Positions 1 through 8,443 of a DNA stretch of 64,000 bases are shown here, piece by piece. Location: positions 62,001 to 126,000 of the forward strand of contig JAHBVR010000021.1 in NCBI GenBank assembly GCA_019637395.1, read 5' to 3'. Made by a program: the position numbers and the translations under genes. Under the pieces are notes generated by a model. That model saw nothing but the letters and a program-made list of their open reading frames with translations, ran no database searches and had not been told where the DNA came from. Every line of letters starts with the position of its first letter. Within the stretch, counting starts at the first letter, position 1. This DNA is from Vulcanimicrobiota bacterium. GTDB taxonomy: Bacteria > Vulcanimicrobiota > Xenobia > Xenobiales > JADMJV01.

Positions 1-2
1 TT

Positions 3-890
3 CCTGTGGGTGTGGTGGCTCCCGAGGATTCTGGTCTGATACGCGCGCTGAGTTCAAAATATGAGTCGTTGGTAATTATGCGTTATGCGAATTCTCAGGA
101 GGGTTTATCTCACTTGCGTTCGGGCGGTCCGGTTCTGTTGGTGGAGGTAGGGAAGGATTTCGACAAGCAAATCCTGGCTGGAGAGGAACCCGACGTGCTG
201 GTTTGGGAAGGCGACTCGCGGCCGACTCAGGTGGCCCTGGTCCGTGAATTTTTACGCGAGACCTTGCGCCGCCAGGCAGGTCAGAAAATGCCGGCTCGTA
301 TCGAGACGCCGCGTAAGGGCGGCGGGACCAGGGATATGATGTTCTTGCCGCTGGTGGTGATGGCGGCGCTGTCGGCGATGGTGGTGAGTGCCTCGAATCT
401 GGTCGAAGAGAAGGAGGCTGGCACTTTACAGCAAATGCTTCTCTCGCCGGCCGGTTCCACCGAAATGTGGACTGGAAAACTTGTCGTCAGCAGCGCCCTC
501 GGGACTTTGGCGGCGATGTCGGTGGTCGCTCTACGAGGAACCACGCTTTCCTCACTCGGGAGCGCCCTCGGGTTGACACTGGCGGCAAGTTTCGTGTTTG
601 CTGCTTTAGGAGGAGTCGTTGGCTTGCTGGCCAAAGGCCCCACCGCAGCCAGTTCCTGGACAGGCTTCTTGTTCTTCGGCTTGTTTGTTCCCGTAGCCCT
701 CTCGGAAACGAGTCAAACTCTCAGTCGTTGGGCCAAATTCTCTCCAGCTTATCCTCTTTATGATGGTTTGCAACGAACTGTGCTCGCTCAGGAATCGGCG
801 ACCACCCTGGTCGCTCATTTCGGAGCGTTTCTGGCTCTCGGAGCCTTCCTGACCCTGGTCGGGAGTCGCCTCCTGAGCCGTCTCCGCTAA
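3..890 (+). CDS. ABC-2 type transporter permease, 5'-truncated by the window edge
   Basis: The reading frame is open from the first bases, so the true start lies upstream. About the first 105 residues seen are soluble, as expected for the end of the extracytoplasmic loop of ABC2_membrane_3/NatB-like permeases. They are followed by several hydrophobic segments. The stretch EKEAGT...LLSP just after the first of these is the hallmark of the ABC-2 permease family. Such proteins are the membrane half of ABC exporters; the ATPase is presumably upstream and outside the window. The substrate cannot be told. It is followed by a strong hairpin and then rho. Confidence 0.85.
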   Translation, partial: PVGVVAPEDSGLIRALSSKYESLVIMRYANSQEGLSHLRSGGPVLLVEVGKDFDKQILAGEEPDVLVWEGDSRPTQVALVREFLRETLRRQAGQKMPARIETPRKGGGTRDMMFLPLVVMAALSAMVVSASNLVEEKEAGTLQQMLLSPAGSTEMWTGKLVVSSALGTLAAMSVVALRGTTLSSLGSALGLTLAASFVFAALGGVVGLLAKGPTAASSWTGFLFFGLFVPVALSETSQTLSRWAKFSPAYPLYDGLQRTVLAQESATTLVAHFGAFLALGAFLTLVGSRLLSRLR

Positions 891-898
891 CTCCGGGT

Positions 899-962
899 CC
901 CCCCCTGGACCCCCCACCCGGTGTTCCAAGGGGGGCTAACGCGCCCCCCCTGGACCCCCCAC
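899..962. repeat. 19-nt perfect direct repeat in the rho leader
   Basis: CCCCCCCTGGACCCCCCAC occurs at 899-917 and again at 944-962, separated by 26 nt. The C-tracts and the second copy also form one arm of the hairpin at 925-954. The array sits between the permease stop and the rho ribosome-binding site. No function can be assigned from sequence alone. Confidence 0.8.
925..954 (+). terminator. GC-rich hairpin between permease gene and rho
   Basis: TCCA-A-GGGGGGC at 925-936 pairs with GCCCCCC-C-TGGA at 943-954, giving a stem of 11 pairs with one A/C mismatch and a 6-nt loop (TAACGC). No U-tract follows, so it is not a classical intrinsic terminator. It could stop upstream transcription with help, or be a leader structure affecting rho, whose start codon is 30 nt downstream. 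Confidence 0.5.
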
Positions 963-983
963 TATACCCAAGGAGTAACCTGA

Positions 984-2642
984 ATGTCTGATGATCACGC
1001 TGCCGAGCTGCGGCGTATGTCCCGCGTCGAGCTGTTTGAAGTAGCTCGTGAACGTGGCCTGACCGGCTACCAGAAATTGAAGAAAGACGAGATCATCTCT
1101 CGCCTTCTCGAACTGGGTGGCGCTCCCTCAGCGCCCGAGCCCGAACCCGAGGTCGTTGAGGCCCCGGCACCTTCCCGTGGACGCTCGCGCCGCGGACGAC
1201 GCAACGAACCGGAGCCGGTTGAAGAAGAAGCCGCTCCTGAACCGGTGGCTGAAGAGGAAGAAGAAGCACCACCGGCTGAAGAATCTCGCGGTGAAGACGA
1301 ATACCGCGGTGGCCGCCGCGGTCGCCAGCGCCGTGGACGTCGCGACCGCTATCGCGACGAACAGCCCCAGGACGGTGATGAAGAAGCCGTCGCCGGGGAC
1401 GATGAGGGCGAAGAGCGTGAGGAACGCGAAGAACGCGGCCACGGCCGTGGCCGCTATCGTGATCGCGATCGCGAAGATGGCTACCAGCGCCCCCAAGAGG
1501 ATCCGTTGGGCCTGCTCTATGCTTCCGGCATCCTGGAAGTCTTGCCCGAAGGCTACGGCTTCCTGCGCGGCCGCTCTTATCTGCCGGGTCCGGCCGATAT
1601 CTACGTCTCGATGTCGCAAGTGCGCCGTTTCGGCCTGCGCATGGGCGACATGGTGCTGGGTCAGGTTCGCCCTCCCAAGCCCGGCGAGAAGTATTACGGC
1701 CTGCTGCAGGTGGCTTCGGTTAATGGTATGGACCCGGATACGGCCCGCCGTCGCCCGCACTTCGAGCAGTTGACGCCCATCTTCCCCAATGAGCGCTACA
1801 CCATGGAGGGAGCCGACAACGACTTCTCCAAGCGCATCATCGACTTGTTCTGCCCCATCGGCAAGGGTCAGCGCGGTTTGCTGGTGGCCCCGCCCAAGGC
1901 CGGTAAGACCATTCTGCTCAAGAAGATCGCCAACGGCATCGCCCAGAATTACCCGGAAGTGGTGATGATGGCTCTGCTCATCGACGAGCGTCCTGAGGAA
2001 GTCACCGATATGGAGCGCTCCATTATCGGCGAGGTCATTTCTTCGACCTTCGACGAGCCGCCCGAGCAGCACGCCCACGTCTCCGAACTGGTGCTGGCCA
2101 AGGCCATGCGCATGGTGGAGATGGGCAAAGACGTGGTGATTTTGCTGGACTCGCTGACCCGTATGGGCCGCGCCTACAACCAGATCACCCCGCCCTCCGG
2201 ACGGACCCTGACCGGTGGTCTTGACACCTCCGCGCTGCGTATGCCCAAGCGCTTCTTCGGCGCCGCCCGCAACATCGAGAACGGCGGTTCTCTCACGATT
2301 ATCGCCACCGCGCTGTTGGATACCGGCTCCAAGATGGACGAAGTCATCTTCGAGGAGTTCAAGGGCACCGGCAACATGGAGCTCGACCTGTCTCGCCGAC
2401 TGGCCGAACGCCGCGTTTTCCCCGCCATCGACATTAAGAAGTCCGGCACCCGCCACGAAGAGCTGCTGCTCTCCGAGGAGGAGCTGAAGAAGGTGTGGCT
2501 CATGCGCCGTGCCCTCGACCTCCTGGGCGACGGCCAGGATCCCACCGAAGCCGTCCTCGAGCGCATGCGCCGCTCCAAGACCAATCAGGAGTTCCTGGAT
2601 TCGCTCGGCAAAGAAGGCACCTACGTAGCTTCCGGTCGCTAA
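984..2642 (+). CDS. rho: Transcription termination factor Rho
   Basis: Rho is the hexameric RNA-dependent ATPase/translocase that releases transcripts. The 552 residues contain a Rho_N helical region (about 8-45), a highly charged low-complexity insert (about 46-172, rich in Glu, Arg and Gly), the RNA-binding cold-shock-like domain (about 175-250), and the RecA-type motor with Walker A PPKAGKT (about 303-309) and a Walker B-type hydrophobic strand ending LLD. E. coli Rho is 419 residues, so the extra length is essentially the insert; comparable inserts are known in Actinobacteria and Bacteroidetes. The ATG at 984 follows AAGGAG with good spacing. It appears monocistronic, with its own terminator downstream. 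Confidence 0.97.
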   Translation: MSDDHAAELRRMSRVELFEVARERGLTGYQKLKKDEIISRLLELGGAPSAPEPEPEVVEAPAPSRGRSRRGRRNEPEPVEEEAAPEPVAEEEEEAPPAEESRGEDEYRGGRRGRQRRGRRDRYRDEQPQDGDEEAVAGDDEGEEREEREERGHGRGRYRDRDREDGYQRPQEDPLGLLYASGILEVLPEGYGFLRGRSYLPGPADIYVSMSQVRRFGLRMGDMVLGQVRPPKPGEKYYGLLQVASVNGMDPDTARRRPHFEQLTPIFPNERYTMEGADNDFSKRIIDLFCPIGKGQRGLLVAPPKAGKTILLKKIANGIAQNYPEVVMMALLIDERPEEVTDMERSIIGEVISSTFDEPPEQHAHVSELVLAKAMRMVEMGKDVVILLDSLTRMGRAYNQITPPSGRTLTGGLDTSALRMPKRFFGAARNIENGGSLTIIATALLDTGSKMDEVIFEEFKGTGNMELDLSRRLAERRVFPAIDIKKSGTRHEELLLSEEELKKVWLMRRALDLLGDGQDPTEAVLERMRRSKTNQEFLDSLGKEGTYVASGR

Positions 2643-2658
2643 GGTTCTCGCTTTTGGC

Positions 2659-2690
2659 AAAGCCTCGGTTCCGACCGAGGCTTTATTGTT
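2659..2690 (+). terminator. Intrinsic terminator of rho
   Basis: AAAGCCTCGGT (2659-2669) and ACCGAGGCTTT (2674-2684) form a perfect 11-bp stem closed by a TCCG tetraloop, followed by ATTGTTT. It starts 16 nt after the rho stop codon. Confidence 0.85.
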
Positions 2691-2778
2691 TCTGCGGTTG
2701 TTTCGTCTGGGAAAGAGACCAGGGATATTTGGGGATGTGGAGCGACTCCGGCTGATTTCGCCTTCGGAGGGGGTGGGC

Positions 2779-2967
2779 GTTCCGGTGGAGCTTCACCAAT
2801 GTTAGCTTGGCTCGGGACGCCCTGGATGTTCCGGTGGAGGTTAACCAATGTTAGCCTGGCTCGGGACGCCCTGGATGTTCCGGTGGAGGTTAACCAATGT
2901 TAGCTTAGCTCGGGACGCCCCCGGATGTTCCGGTGGAGGTTAACCAGTGTTAGCCTGGCTCGGGACG
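2779..2967. repeat. Tandem intergenic repeat, cluster 1 (about 4 units of 49-50 bp)
   Basis: Units begin at 2779, 2828, 2877 and 2927, each opening with GTTCCGGTGGAG and containing AACCAATGTTAGC...CTCGGGACG. The reverse complement matches the units at 13.8 and 15.4 kb, so this cluster is inverted relative to them. CGGGAC near the end of one unit can pair (with one G.U) with GTTCCG of the next, giving a hairpin at each unit boundary. The rest of the 2643-3025 gap holds only the rho terminator. Confidence 0.9.
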
Positions 2968-3025
2968 TGTCGGACTCCTCGCAAGCTCAAGGAATCATCC
3001 CGTCTGCAACGTAGAAAGAAAGCCT

Positions 3026-4297
3026 ATGGCAGCACCGTTTCGCGTGATGGCGTCCGACGACCAGGGAAAGATGTGGGATTTGCGGGGGTGGACGCCGGCG
3101 GTGCGCAGCGGCACCGAACACCGGCCGGGCACGGAGCAGGATTGGATTCCGGCGCCGGAAGGCACGCGGCTGCAGTATTTGCAGGGGCGCCAGCCGTTGG
3201 GCTGGCCGAAGGGTTCGCTCTATCCGGAGCCGGCCACCGCGCTCGACGGAGCGCTGGCGGTGGCGGCGCAGTTGCCCAGCGGCTACACGCGCACACTGCT
3301 GCCGTCTTACGTGCGCAGCGACGGCATGCCCTATCTGCCGTTTTTCGGTTACACGGCGGTAGCTTTCCGCGAGGGTAAGCCCTGGGTGGCCGCCCTCAAG
3401 AGCGACTCCAACCCGCACTGGCAGCCCAAGGATTATAGTCCGCCCGATCTGGAGGCACGTATTCAGGCTCACCAGGAGCGCTTCCCCGGCAACCGGGTGC
3501 TCGACCAGCTCAAGATTTGTTCGCTGGAGTACGGTTGCTACAACGCCCAGAACATCTTTCTGGGCCGTTGGGAAGGAGCCGTGCCCGTCTCGCCGGCCTG
3601 CAATGCCGAATGCGTCGGCTGTATCTCCTTGCAGCCCGAGGATAAACCGGCTTCCCCGCAGCAGCGCTTCGTTTTCGTGCCCACCGAGCAGGAGATCGTC
3701 GAGGTGGGACTGGCTCATCTGCAAAATGACGATAGCATTTATAGCTTTGGCCAGGGTTGCGAAGGTGAGCCGTTGCTGCAGGCCAGGCTGATCGCTCGAG
3801 CCGTCAAAAGCCTGCGGGAGCAGACCAAGGTCGGCACCATTCACCTCAATACCAACGCCTCTAAGCCGGACGGCTTCAAGCTGGTTGTGGAAGCCGGATT
3901 GGACTCGGTGAGGGTGAGCCTGAATTCGGTGCTCCCGGAACCCTATACTGCTTATTACCAGCCGCGCGGATACACTTTCGAGGACCTGAAGACTTCCATC
4001 CGGGTGGCCCGCGCCAACGGGGTGCTGGTTTCGCTCAACTACCTGCACATGCCGGGTTGGAACGACCGCCAGCAGGAAGTGGACGAACTGGTGCGCTTCA
4101 TCAACGATCTTGACGTGCAGATGATTCAGATGCGCACGCTCAACATCGACCCCGACATGTACGTGCAGGCCGTTCCGATGCCGCAAGGCAGGGCGCTGGG
4201 AATGCCCGAACTGGTGGGGCGGCTGCGCAAGGAATGCCCGCGGCTGGTGATCGGCAACCATACATTACCGAAAGTTCGCTACGGAAGCAGGGCCTGA
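3026..4297 (+). CDS. Radical SAM protein
   Basis: A 423-residue protein with the radical SAM 4Fe-4S motif CNAECVGC (CxxxCxxC, about residues 192-199). This is followed by FGQGCEGEPLL, equivalent to the GGEP strand that contacts S-adenosylmethionine, and then by TIM-barrel-like strands (HLNTNAS, VRVSLNS). About 190 residues precede the cluster, more than in minimal family members, and may be a substrate domain. No C-terminal cysteine-rich SPASM region is visible. The ATG at 3026 has only a weak purine-rich AGAAAGAAAG upstream. It is followed 50 nt later by a kinase/TPR gene and may be co-transcribed. The substrate is unknown. Confidence 0.88.
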   Translation: MAAPFRVMASDDQGKMWDLRGWTPAVRSGTEHRPGTEQDWIPAPEGTRLQYLQGRQPLGWPKGSLYPEPATALDGALAVAAQLPSGYTRTLLPSYVRSDGMPYLPFFGYTAVAFREGKPWVAALKSDSNPHWQPKDYSPPDLEARIQAHQERFPGNRVLDQLKICSLEYGCYNAQNIFLGRWEGAVPVSPACNAECVGCISLQPEDKPASPQQRFVFVPTEQEIVEVGLAHLQNDDSIYSFGQGCEGEPLLQARLIARAVKSLREQTKVGTIHLNTNASKPDGFKLVVEAGLDSVRVSLNSVLPEPYTAYYQPRGYTFEDLKTSIRVARANGVLVSLNYLHMPGWNDRQQEVDELVRFINDLDVQMIQMRTLNIDPDMYVQAVPMPQGRALGMPELVGRLRKECPRLVIGNHTLPKVRYGSRA

Positions 4298-4346
4298 GAG
4301 TCGTTGAAGTCGAAGATCGAGGCTCTATATTCGGGAGGTTCACGCA

Positions 4347-6338
4347 TTGTCCATGGTTAGCGCAACCATAGGCCGCTATCACATCATCGAAGAACTCGGC
4401 CGCGGCGGCATGGGTGTGGTCTACCACGGTCACGACCCGCTCTTGAACCGCCCGGTGGCCATCAAGATTCTTTCCCAGCAGCTGGTGCAAAATCCGGAAG
4501 CGAAAGAGCGCTTCATTCGTGAGGCTCAGGCGGCGGCTCGCCTGAATCATCCGAACATCACGGCTATTTATGACATCAACGAGCACGAAGGCATCTATTA
4601 CCTGGTCTTCGAGTTCATTACCGGCTCTTCGCTGGACAAGATTCTCAAAGCGCAGAACGGCAAACCCATGGCGGTGGTGGACGCGCTCAACATTTTCGTG
4701 CCCATGGCGCAGGCCCTCAACTACGCCCACGAACATGGCATCATCCACCGCGACGTGAAGCCGGGCAACGTCATGGTCACCGATAACAAAGAGGTCAAAG
4801 TCGGTGACTTCGGTATCGCCTTCGTGGAGATGTCGCAGACTCTGACTCAGCCCGGGCAGATCGTGGGCTCGGTCTTCTACTTCAGTCCGGAACAGGCGCG
4901 CGGCGAAAAGGTGGACCGGCGCGCCGATATCTACTCGCTGGGCGTGGTACTCTACGAAATGGTGACCGGGCGCGTACCCTTTATGGCCGACAATCTCCCG
5001 GCGGTCATCCAGGCCCACCTGACCCAGGAACCGGTGCCGGCCACCAAGCACAACCGGGCCGTTCCCGAGAAAATCGACCAGGCCATTCTCAAGTGTCTGA
5101 AAAAAGACCCGGCCGAGCGCTTTCAGAACATCAAAGACCTGGTGGAAGCCATCCAGATCGCCGACACCGGCGAGGACCTCTACAAGACCACCATCAGCCC
5201 CTCGGAAGCGGCTCTGCACAACATTCTGGGCAACAATTACTACAAGCAGGGCAAGCTGGACCTGGCCATTCTCGAGTGGCAAAAAGCCACCGTGCTGGAT
5301 CCTTATAACGCCTTGACTCACAACAATCTGGGGACGGCCCTGGACGGTTTGGGACGTCTGGGCGAGGCGGTGGTGGAGTACGGCAAGGCCGTGGATCTGA
5401 ACCCCAACAACTTCGTGGCTCACTACAATTTGGGTTCGGCTTATTACCGCAAGGAAGACCTGGGCCACTCCATCGAGGAGTATCGCAAGGTCACCGTTCT
5501 CAATCCCAAGTTCGCGCCGGCCTACTACAACCTGGGCAACGGCCTCTACAAGATGGGCAAAGTGGATGCGGCTATCGAAGAGTGGCAGAAAGCGCTGATT
5601 CTAAATCCCCAGTTCGCCGAGGTGCTGTATAATCTGGGCAACGCTTATCACAAGAAAGGGCGCAAGGAAGACGCGGTTCAATACTGGGAAAAGGCCATGG
5701 AGCAGGACCCCCAGTTCGCCATCGCACTTTACAATATGGGCTCGATCAAGTTGGAGATGGGCGACCTGGATGGAGCTACCAAGATGTGGTCCAAGGCCAT
5801 CGAGGTCAATCCCGAATTCGCTGAAGCCCATTACAACATGGGCAATGTCCAGTATGAGAAAGGCAACCTGGACGTGGCCATCCGCGAATGGGAGAAAGCC
5901 ACCAAGACCAAGCACGGGTTCTGGCAGGCTCACAACAATTTGGGCAACGCCTACTACCAGCAGTCTAACTTCGACGAAGCCCTGGGCCAGTGGCAGAAGA
6001 CCGTTTCTTTCAAAGAAGAGTACTGGCCGGCCCACTGGAATCTGGCCAATACTTACTACTACCATCGCGGCCAGATCGAAGAAGCGGTGGTGGAATGGCA
6101 ACGAGTGACCCAGATCAACGGCAATCACTGGCAGGCCTACTACAACCTGGGCGAGGCCTACCTGGAGCAGGGCAAGATTGAGCTGGCCATCCTGGAGTGG
6201 GACAAGGTGGTTCAGATCAATCCAAAGTTTTGGCACGTCTACCACAACCTGGGAACGCTCTTTTATCAACGAGGGAAGATCGACCAGGCCATCGCCTATT
6301 GGACGCGCGCGGTGGCTTTGATGTTGTTTCCCTGGTAA
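4347..6338 (+). CDS. Ser/Thr protein kinase fused to eleven TPRs
   Basis: Hanks-type kinase at residues 10-275: glycine loop GRGGMG (18-23), VAIK with Lys40, HRDVKPGN with Asp136, DFG (154-156) and SPEQ in the activation segment. From about residue 285 to the last residue run eleven consecutive 34-residue tetratricopeptide repeats of the YNLGNAYYKxG type. No transmembrane segment is seen, so it is probably a cytoplasmic kinase that recruits partners through its TPR arm. TTG at 4347 lies 8 nt after GGGAGG and ATG at 4353 lies 14 nt after it, so the TTG is the better-placed start. It is followed by UPF0158 and TPR genes in the same orientation. Confidence 0.95.
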   Translation: MSMVSATIGRYHIIEELGRGGMGVVYHGHDPLLNRPVAIKILSQQLVQNPEAKERFIREAQAAARLNHPNITAIYDINEHEGIYYLVFEFITGSSLDKILKAQNGKPMAVVDALNIFVPMAQALNYAHEHGIIHRDVKPGNVMVTDNKEVKVGDFGIAFVEMSQTLTQPGQIVGSVFYFSPEQARGEKVDRRADIYSLGVVLYEMVTGRVPFMADNLPAVIQAHLTQEPVPATKHNRAVPEKIDQAILKCLKKDPAERFQNIKDLVEAIQIADTGEDLYKTTISPSEAALHNILGNNYYKQGKLDLAILEWQKATVLDPYNALTHNNLGTALDGLGRLGEAVVEYGKAVDLNPNNFVAHYNLGSAYYRKEDLGHSIEEYRKVTVLNPKFAPAYYNLGNGLYKMGKVDAAIEEWQKALILNPQFAEVLYNLGNAYHKKGRKEDAVQYWEKAMEQDPQFAIALYNMGSIKLEMGDLDGATKMWSKAIEVNPEFAEAHYNMGNVQYEKGNLDVAIREWEKATKTKHGFWQAHNNLGNAYYQQSNFDEALGQWQKTVSFKEEYWPAHWNLANTYYYHRGQIEEAVVEWQRVTQINGNHWQAYYNLGEAYLEQGKIELAILEWDKVVQINPKFWHVYHNLGTLFYQRGKIDQAIAYWTRAVALMLFPW

Positions 6339-6351
6339 GGACCATAAGATC

Positions 6352-6756
6352 ATGATCGATAAGAAACTGGTGCAGAAGGCTTTCGATGATTTGGAGCCGG
6401 GCAACGTCTACTTTGTGGATCGCAAGACCAAGAAGATCAGCATGTATACGCTGAAAGATCTGGCCGGCCTGGAACAGTTGAAAAAAGAGATGAAGGCCGA
6501 CCCGCAGCGCTTTGCCCAAATCCCCAAGCCGCAGCCGGCCGAGAATATGGCCGAAATGGAGGCCTTTATCAACTCGGTCCACGATCCCAAGCTGAAAGAA
6601 GCCATGAAGCGAGCCATGACCAGCCATCGGCCCTTCCGGGAGTTTCGCGATTTACTTGACACCAAGATTAAGGAAAAACGCGAGTGGGACGCCTTCCATA
6701 AGAAAAATCTGGAACAGCGCACCGAGCGCTTCCTGAAGAGTGCCAATCTTGTGTAG
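6352..6756 (+). CDS. UPF0158-like protein
   Basis: 134 residues, acidic and helical at the C-terminus. The RPFREFRDLL segment and the surrounding layout resemble the UPF0158 family, whose function is unknown. The Shine-Dalgarno AAGGA overlaps the stop codon of the kinase gene, so the two are probably translated as one operon. Family assignment rests on recalled motif similarity. Confidence 0.65.
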   Translation: MIDKKLVQKAFDDLEPGNVYFVDRKTKKISMYTLKDLAGLEQLKKEMKADPQRFAQIPKPQPAENMAEMEAFINSVHDPKLKEAMKRAMTSHRPFREFRDLLDTKIKEKREWDAFHKKNLEQRTERFLKSANLV

Positions 6757-6821
6757 AGGCTTAGGGCCGGTTTTGCTCGAAAAGGGCATAACAAGTCAGA
6801 GAATCATGAGGAGGATCGCTG

Positions 6822-7580
6822 GTGTCAGGTAATGTCGAAGATGAGGCAAGGGCCCGGTTGGATGTCGCCCAGCTCTATGAAGATATGGGACAGATGCCCA
6901 AGGCCATTCGCTATTACCTGGAGGCCGCTCAGATCTACCGTGAGGGAGGGGTGCCTGCTCGTCACCGCGAGCTGTGCAACAAGATTTTGCGCCTCGACCC
7001 GGGTAACGCCCAGGCCCAGGAAGAGCTGAATTCGGCGCGCGCCGCCTCCGGATTGGATGGCCCGCCCGCGCCTTCCGGTGAATCGCCCCCTCCGCCCGCG
7101 GCTGGCGTGGCTGCCGCTGCTCCGGCCTCGCCCAGGCCACCGGCCGCGGGTGGCTTGCCACCCTTGCAAATGCCTCAACCGCAACCTGGCAAAGTGCTCA
7201 TTCCCACCCCCTGGCTATTCCGCGACCCTCGCTATGTGCAGAGCGCCAAAAAGCAGTTGACTAGTCCGCTGCAGCGCTCCCAATTACCGTTTGATCCCCT
7301 GCCCAAAGTAGATCCTCAGATGGTGATGATCAAGCAAGAGCAACGCAAAAAGCAAGAGGAGGAGGCAGCCCGCAAGGCCAGTCCTATCCGTGAGTCTGCC
7401 TTCGCCAAACGGGAAGGCTCCGTCTTCACCAGCAATAAGCCCAGCGCTCCTCCGGCCGCCGCTGCTTCGGCTCCTGCGGCCGCCCCGGCGCCCCAGCCGC
7501 CCACGCCTGGCGGAGGACGGGCCGGTAATCTCGATCTGGCCGAAGCCATTCGTCGTCGCATGCAGGAAAAAGGCAAATAG
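6822..7580 (+). CDS. TPR protein with a long Pro/Ala-rich region
   Basis: 252 residues. Residues 1-70 look like two TPR-type helical hairpins (YEDMGQMPKAIRYYLEAA and LCNKILRLDPGNAQAQEEL). The rest is mostly low-complexity Pro/Ala, with one more ordered stretch (about 125-190) and a short helix at the end (NLDLAEAIRRRMQEKGK). The GTG start at 6822 lies 7 nt behind GAGGAGGA. Its stop TAG overlaps the ATA that may start the next gene. A role as an adaptor with the upstream TPR-kinase is possible but inferred only from position. Confidence 0.75.
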   Translation: MSGNVEDEARARLDVAQLYEDMGQMPKAIRYYLEAAQIYREGGVPARHRELCNKILRLDPGNAQAQEELNSARAASGLDGPPAPSGESPPPPAAGVAAAAPASPRPPAAGGLPPLQMPQPQPGKVLIPTPWLFRDPRYVQSAKKQLTSPLQRSQLPFDPLPKVDPQMVMIKQEQRKKQEEEAARKASPIRESAFAKREGSVFTSNKPSAPPAAAASAPAAAPAPQPPTPGGGRAGNLDLAEAIRRRMQEKGK

Positions 7581-8443
7581 ATTTCGTCGAGCGCCTGCGT
7601 AAAGCAGGCTGCGTTTGGGCTGAAGAAGAGGCCGAACTTCTCCAGTCAGCCTTCACCGGGTCTCCGTTGGAGACCGCCTTGCAACAGCGCGAGGCGGGCC
7701 AACCGCTGGCCCATGTGTTGGGCCAGGCTGAGTTTTGCGAGCTGGCCCTGGCCATCGGCCCCGGGGTTTTCGTGCCCCGCCCCCGAGCGGAATGTCTGGT
7801 TGAAGTGGTCGTTTCCCTGAATCCCACTACGGTTTTGGATTTGGGCTGTGGCTGCGGCGCGCTGGCGGCCGCCGTCAAGCAACGCCTGCCTGACGGCGAG
7901 GTCCAGGCCTCCGATTACGACGAGTTGGCCTGCCAGTGGGCGCGCCGCAACGGAGAACGCTACGGCTTTCAGGTGCACAGGTCGAATTGGCTGAAGAGCT
8001 TGCCTGAAGCCTTCGATGCCATCGTAGCCTATCTACCGCACGTGCCGACCGCGGCGCTGGCTTGTTTGGATGAGGATTATCTGCGTGCCGAAGGAGCCTC
8101 CAGCGTGGCTGGAGGAGCCGATGGACTGGATCCGCTGCGTGCCATCTTTCCCGATTTGCGCTCCCCCCTGGTTACGTTGCTGAGCGCCGAACAACTGGCC
8201 GGAGCGAAGGGAGTGGCTCAGCAGTTTGGTTACGAGTTGGAAGTGGCCTACGCGGACGAAGAGGACCGGGCGGTTATTTTCCGGCCTTGCGGGACTCGAA
8301 GTATTCTTCGATCTGGGCCTGCAGCGGCGCAATGCGCTCCTCCCACTGCAGGGTCGCCTCCACCAGCTTCTCAAACAGATCCAGATGCAGGGCCTGGCGG
8401 GCGTCGCATTGCTGCTCGCCACGGAACTCCTCGTTATGAATAA
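7577..8443 (+). CDS. HemK-like class I methyltransferase, unusual start and C-terminus
   Basis: The fold follows release-factor glutamine methyltransferases: an N-terminal helical domain ending GQPLAHVLG, the IGPGVFVPRPRAECLVE segment, and SAM motif I VLDLGCGCGALA. The catalytic NPPY of HemK is not present; the equivalent position reads VAYLPHVP, so the true substrate may differ. The first ATG/GTG/TTG is a TTG at 7667, inside the conserved region. In-frame sequence upstream encodes the missing N-terminal helices (DFVERLRKAG, EEEAELL), pointing to an ATA at 7577 (8-10 nt after AGGA, overlapping the upstream stop as ATAG) or a CTG at 7595. The homologous part ends near 8286. The remaining 50 residues run antisense through the convergent DAHP synthase gene. 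Confidence 0.75.
   Translation: MDFVERLRKAGCVWAEEEAELLQSAFTGSPLETALQQREAGQPLAHVLGQAEFCELALAIGPGVFVPRPRAECLVEVVVSLNPTTVLDLGCGCGALAAAVKQRLPDGEVQASDYDELACQWARRNGERYGFQVHRSNWLKSLPEAFDAIVAYLPHVPTAALACLDEDYLRAEGASSVAGGADGLDPLRAIFPDLRSPLVTLLSAEQLAGAKGVAQQFGYELEVAYADEEDRAVIFRPCGTRSILRSGPAAAQCAPPTAGSPPPASQTDPDAGPGGRRIAARHGTPRYE

Noticed and set aside
1128-2660. A long antisense reading frame across rho
   Set aside because: It lies entirely within the rho gene, has no ribosome site, and its length is explained by the GC-rich codon use of the real gene.
3026-4297. RiPP maturation by the radical SAM protein
   Set aside because: No precursor peptide gene or SPASM-type cysteine cluster is seen next to it.
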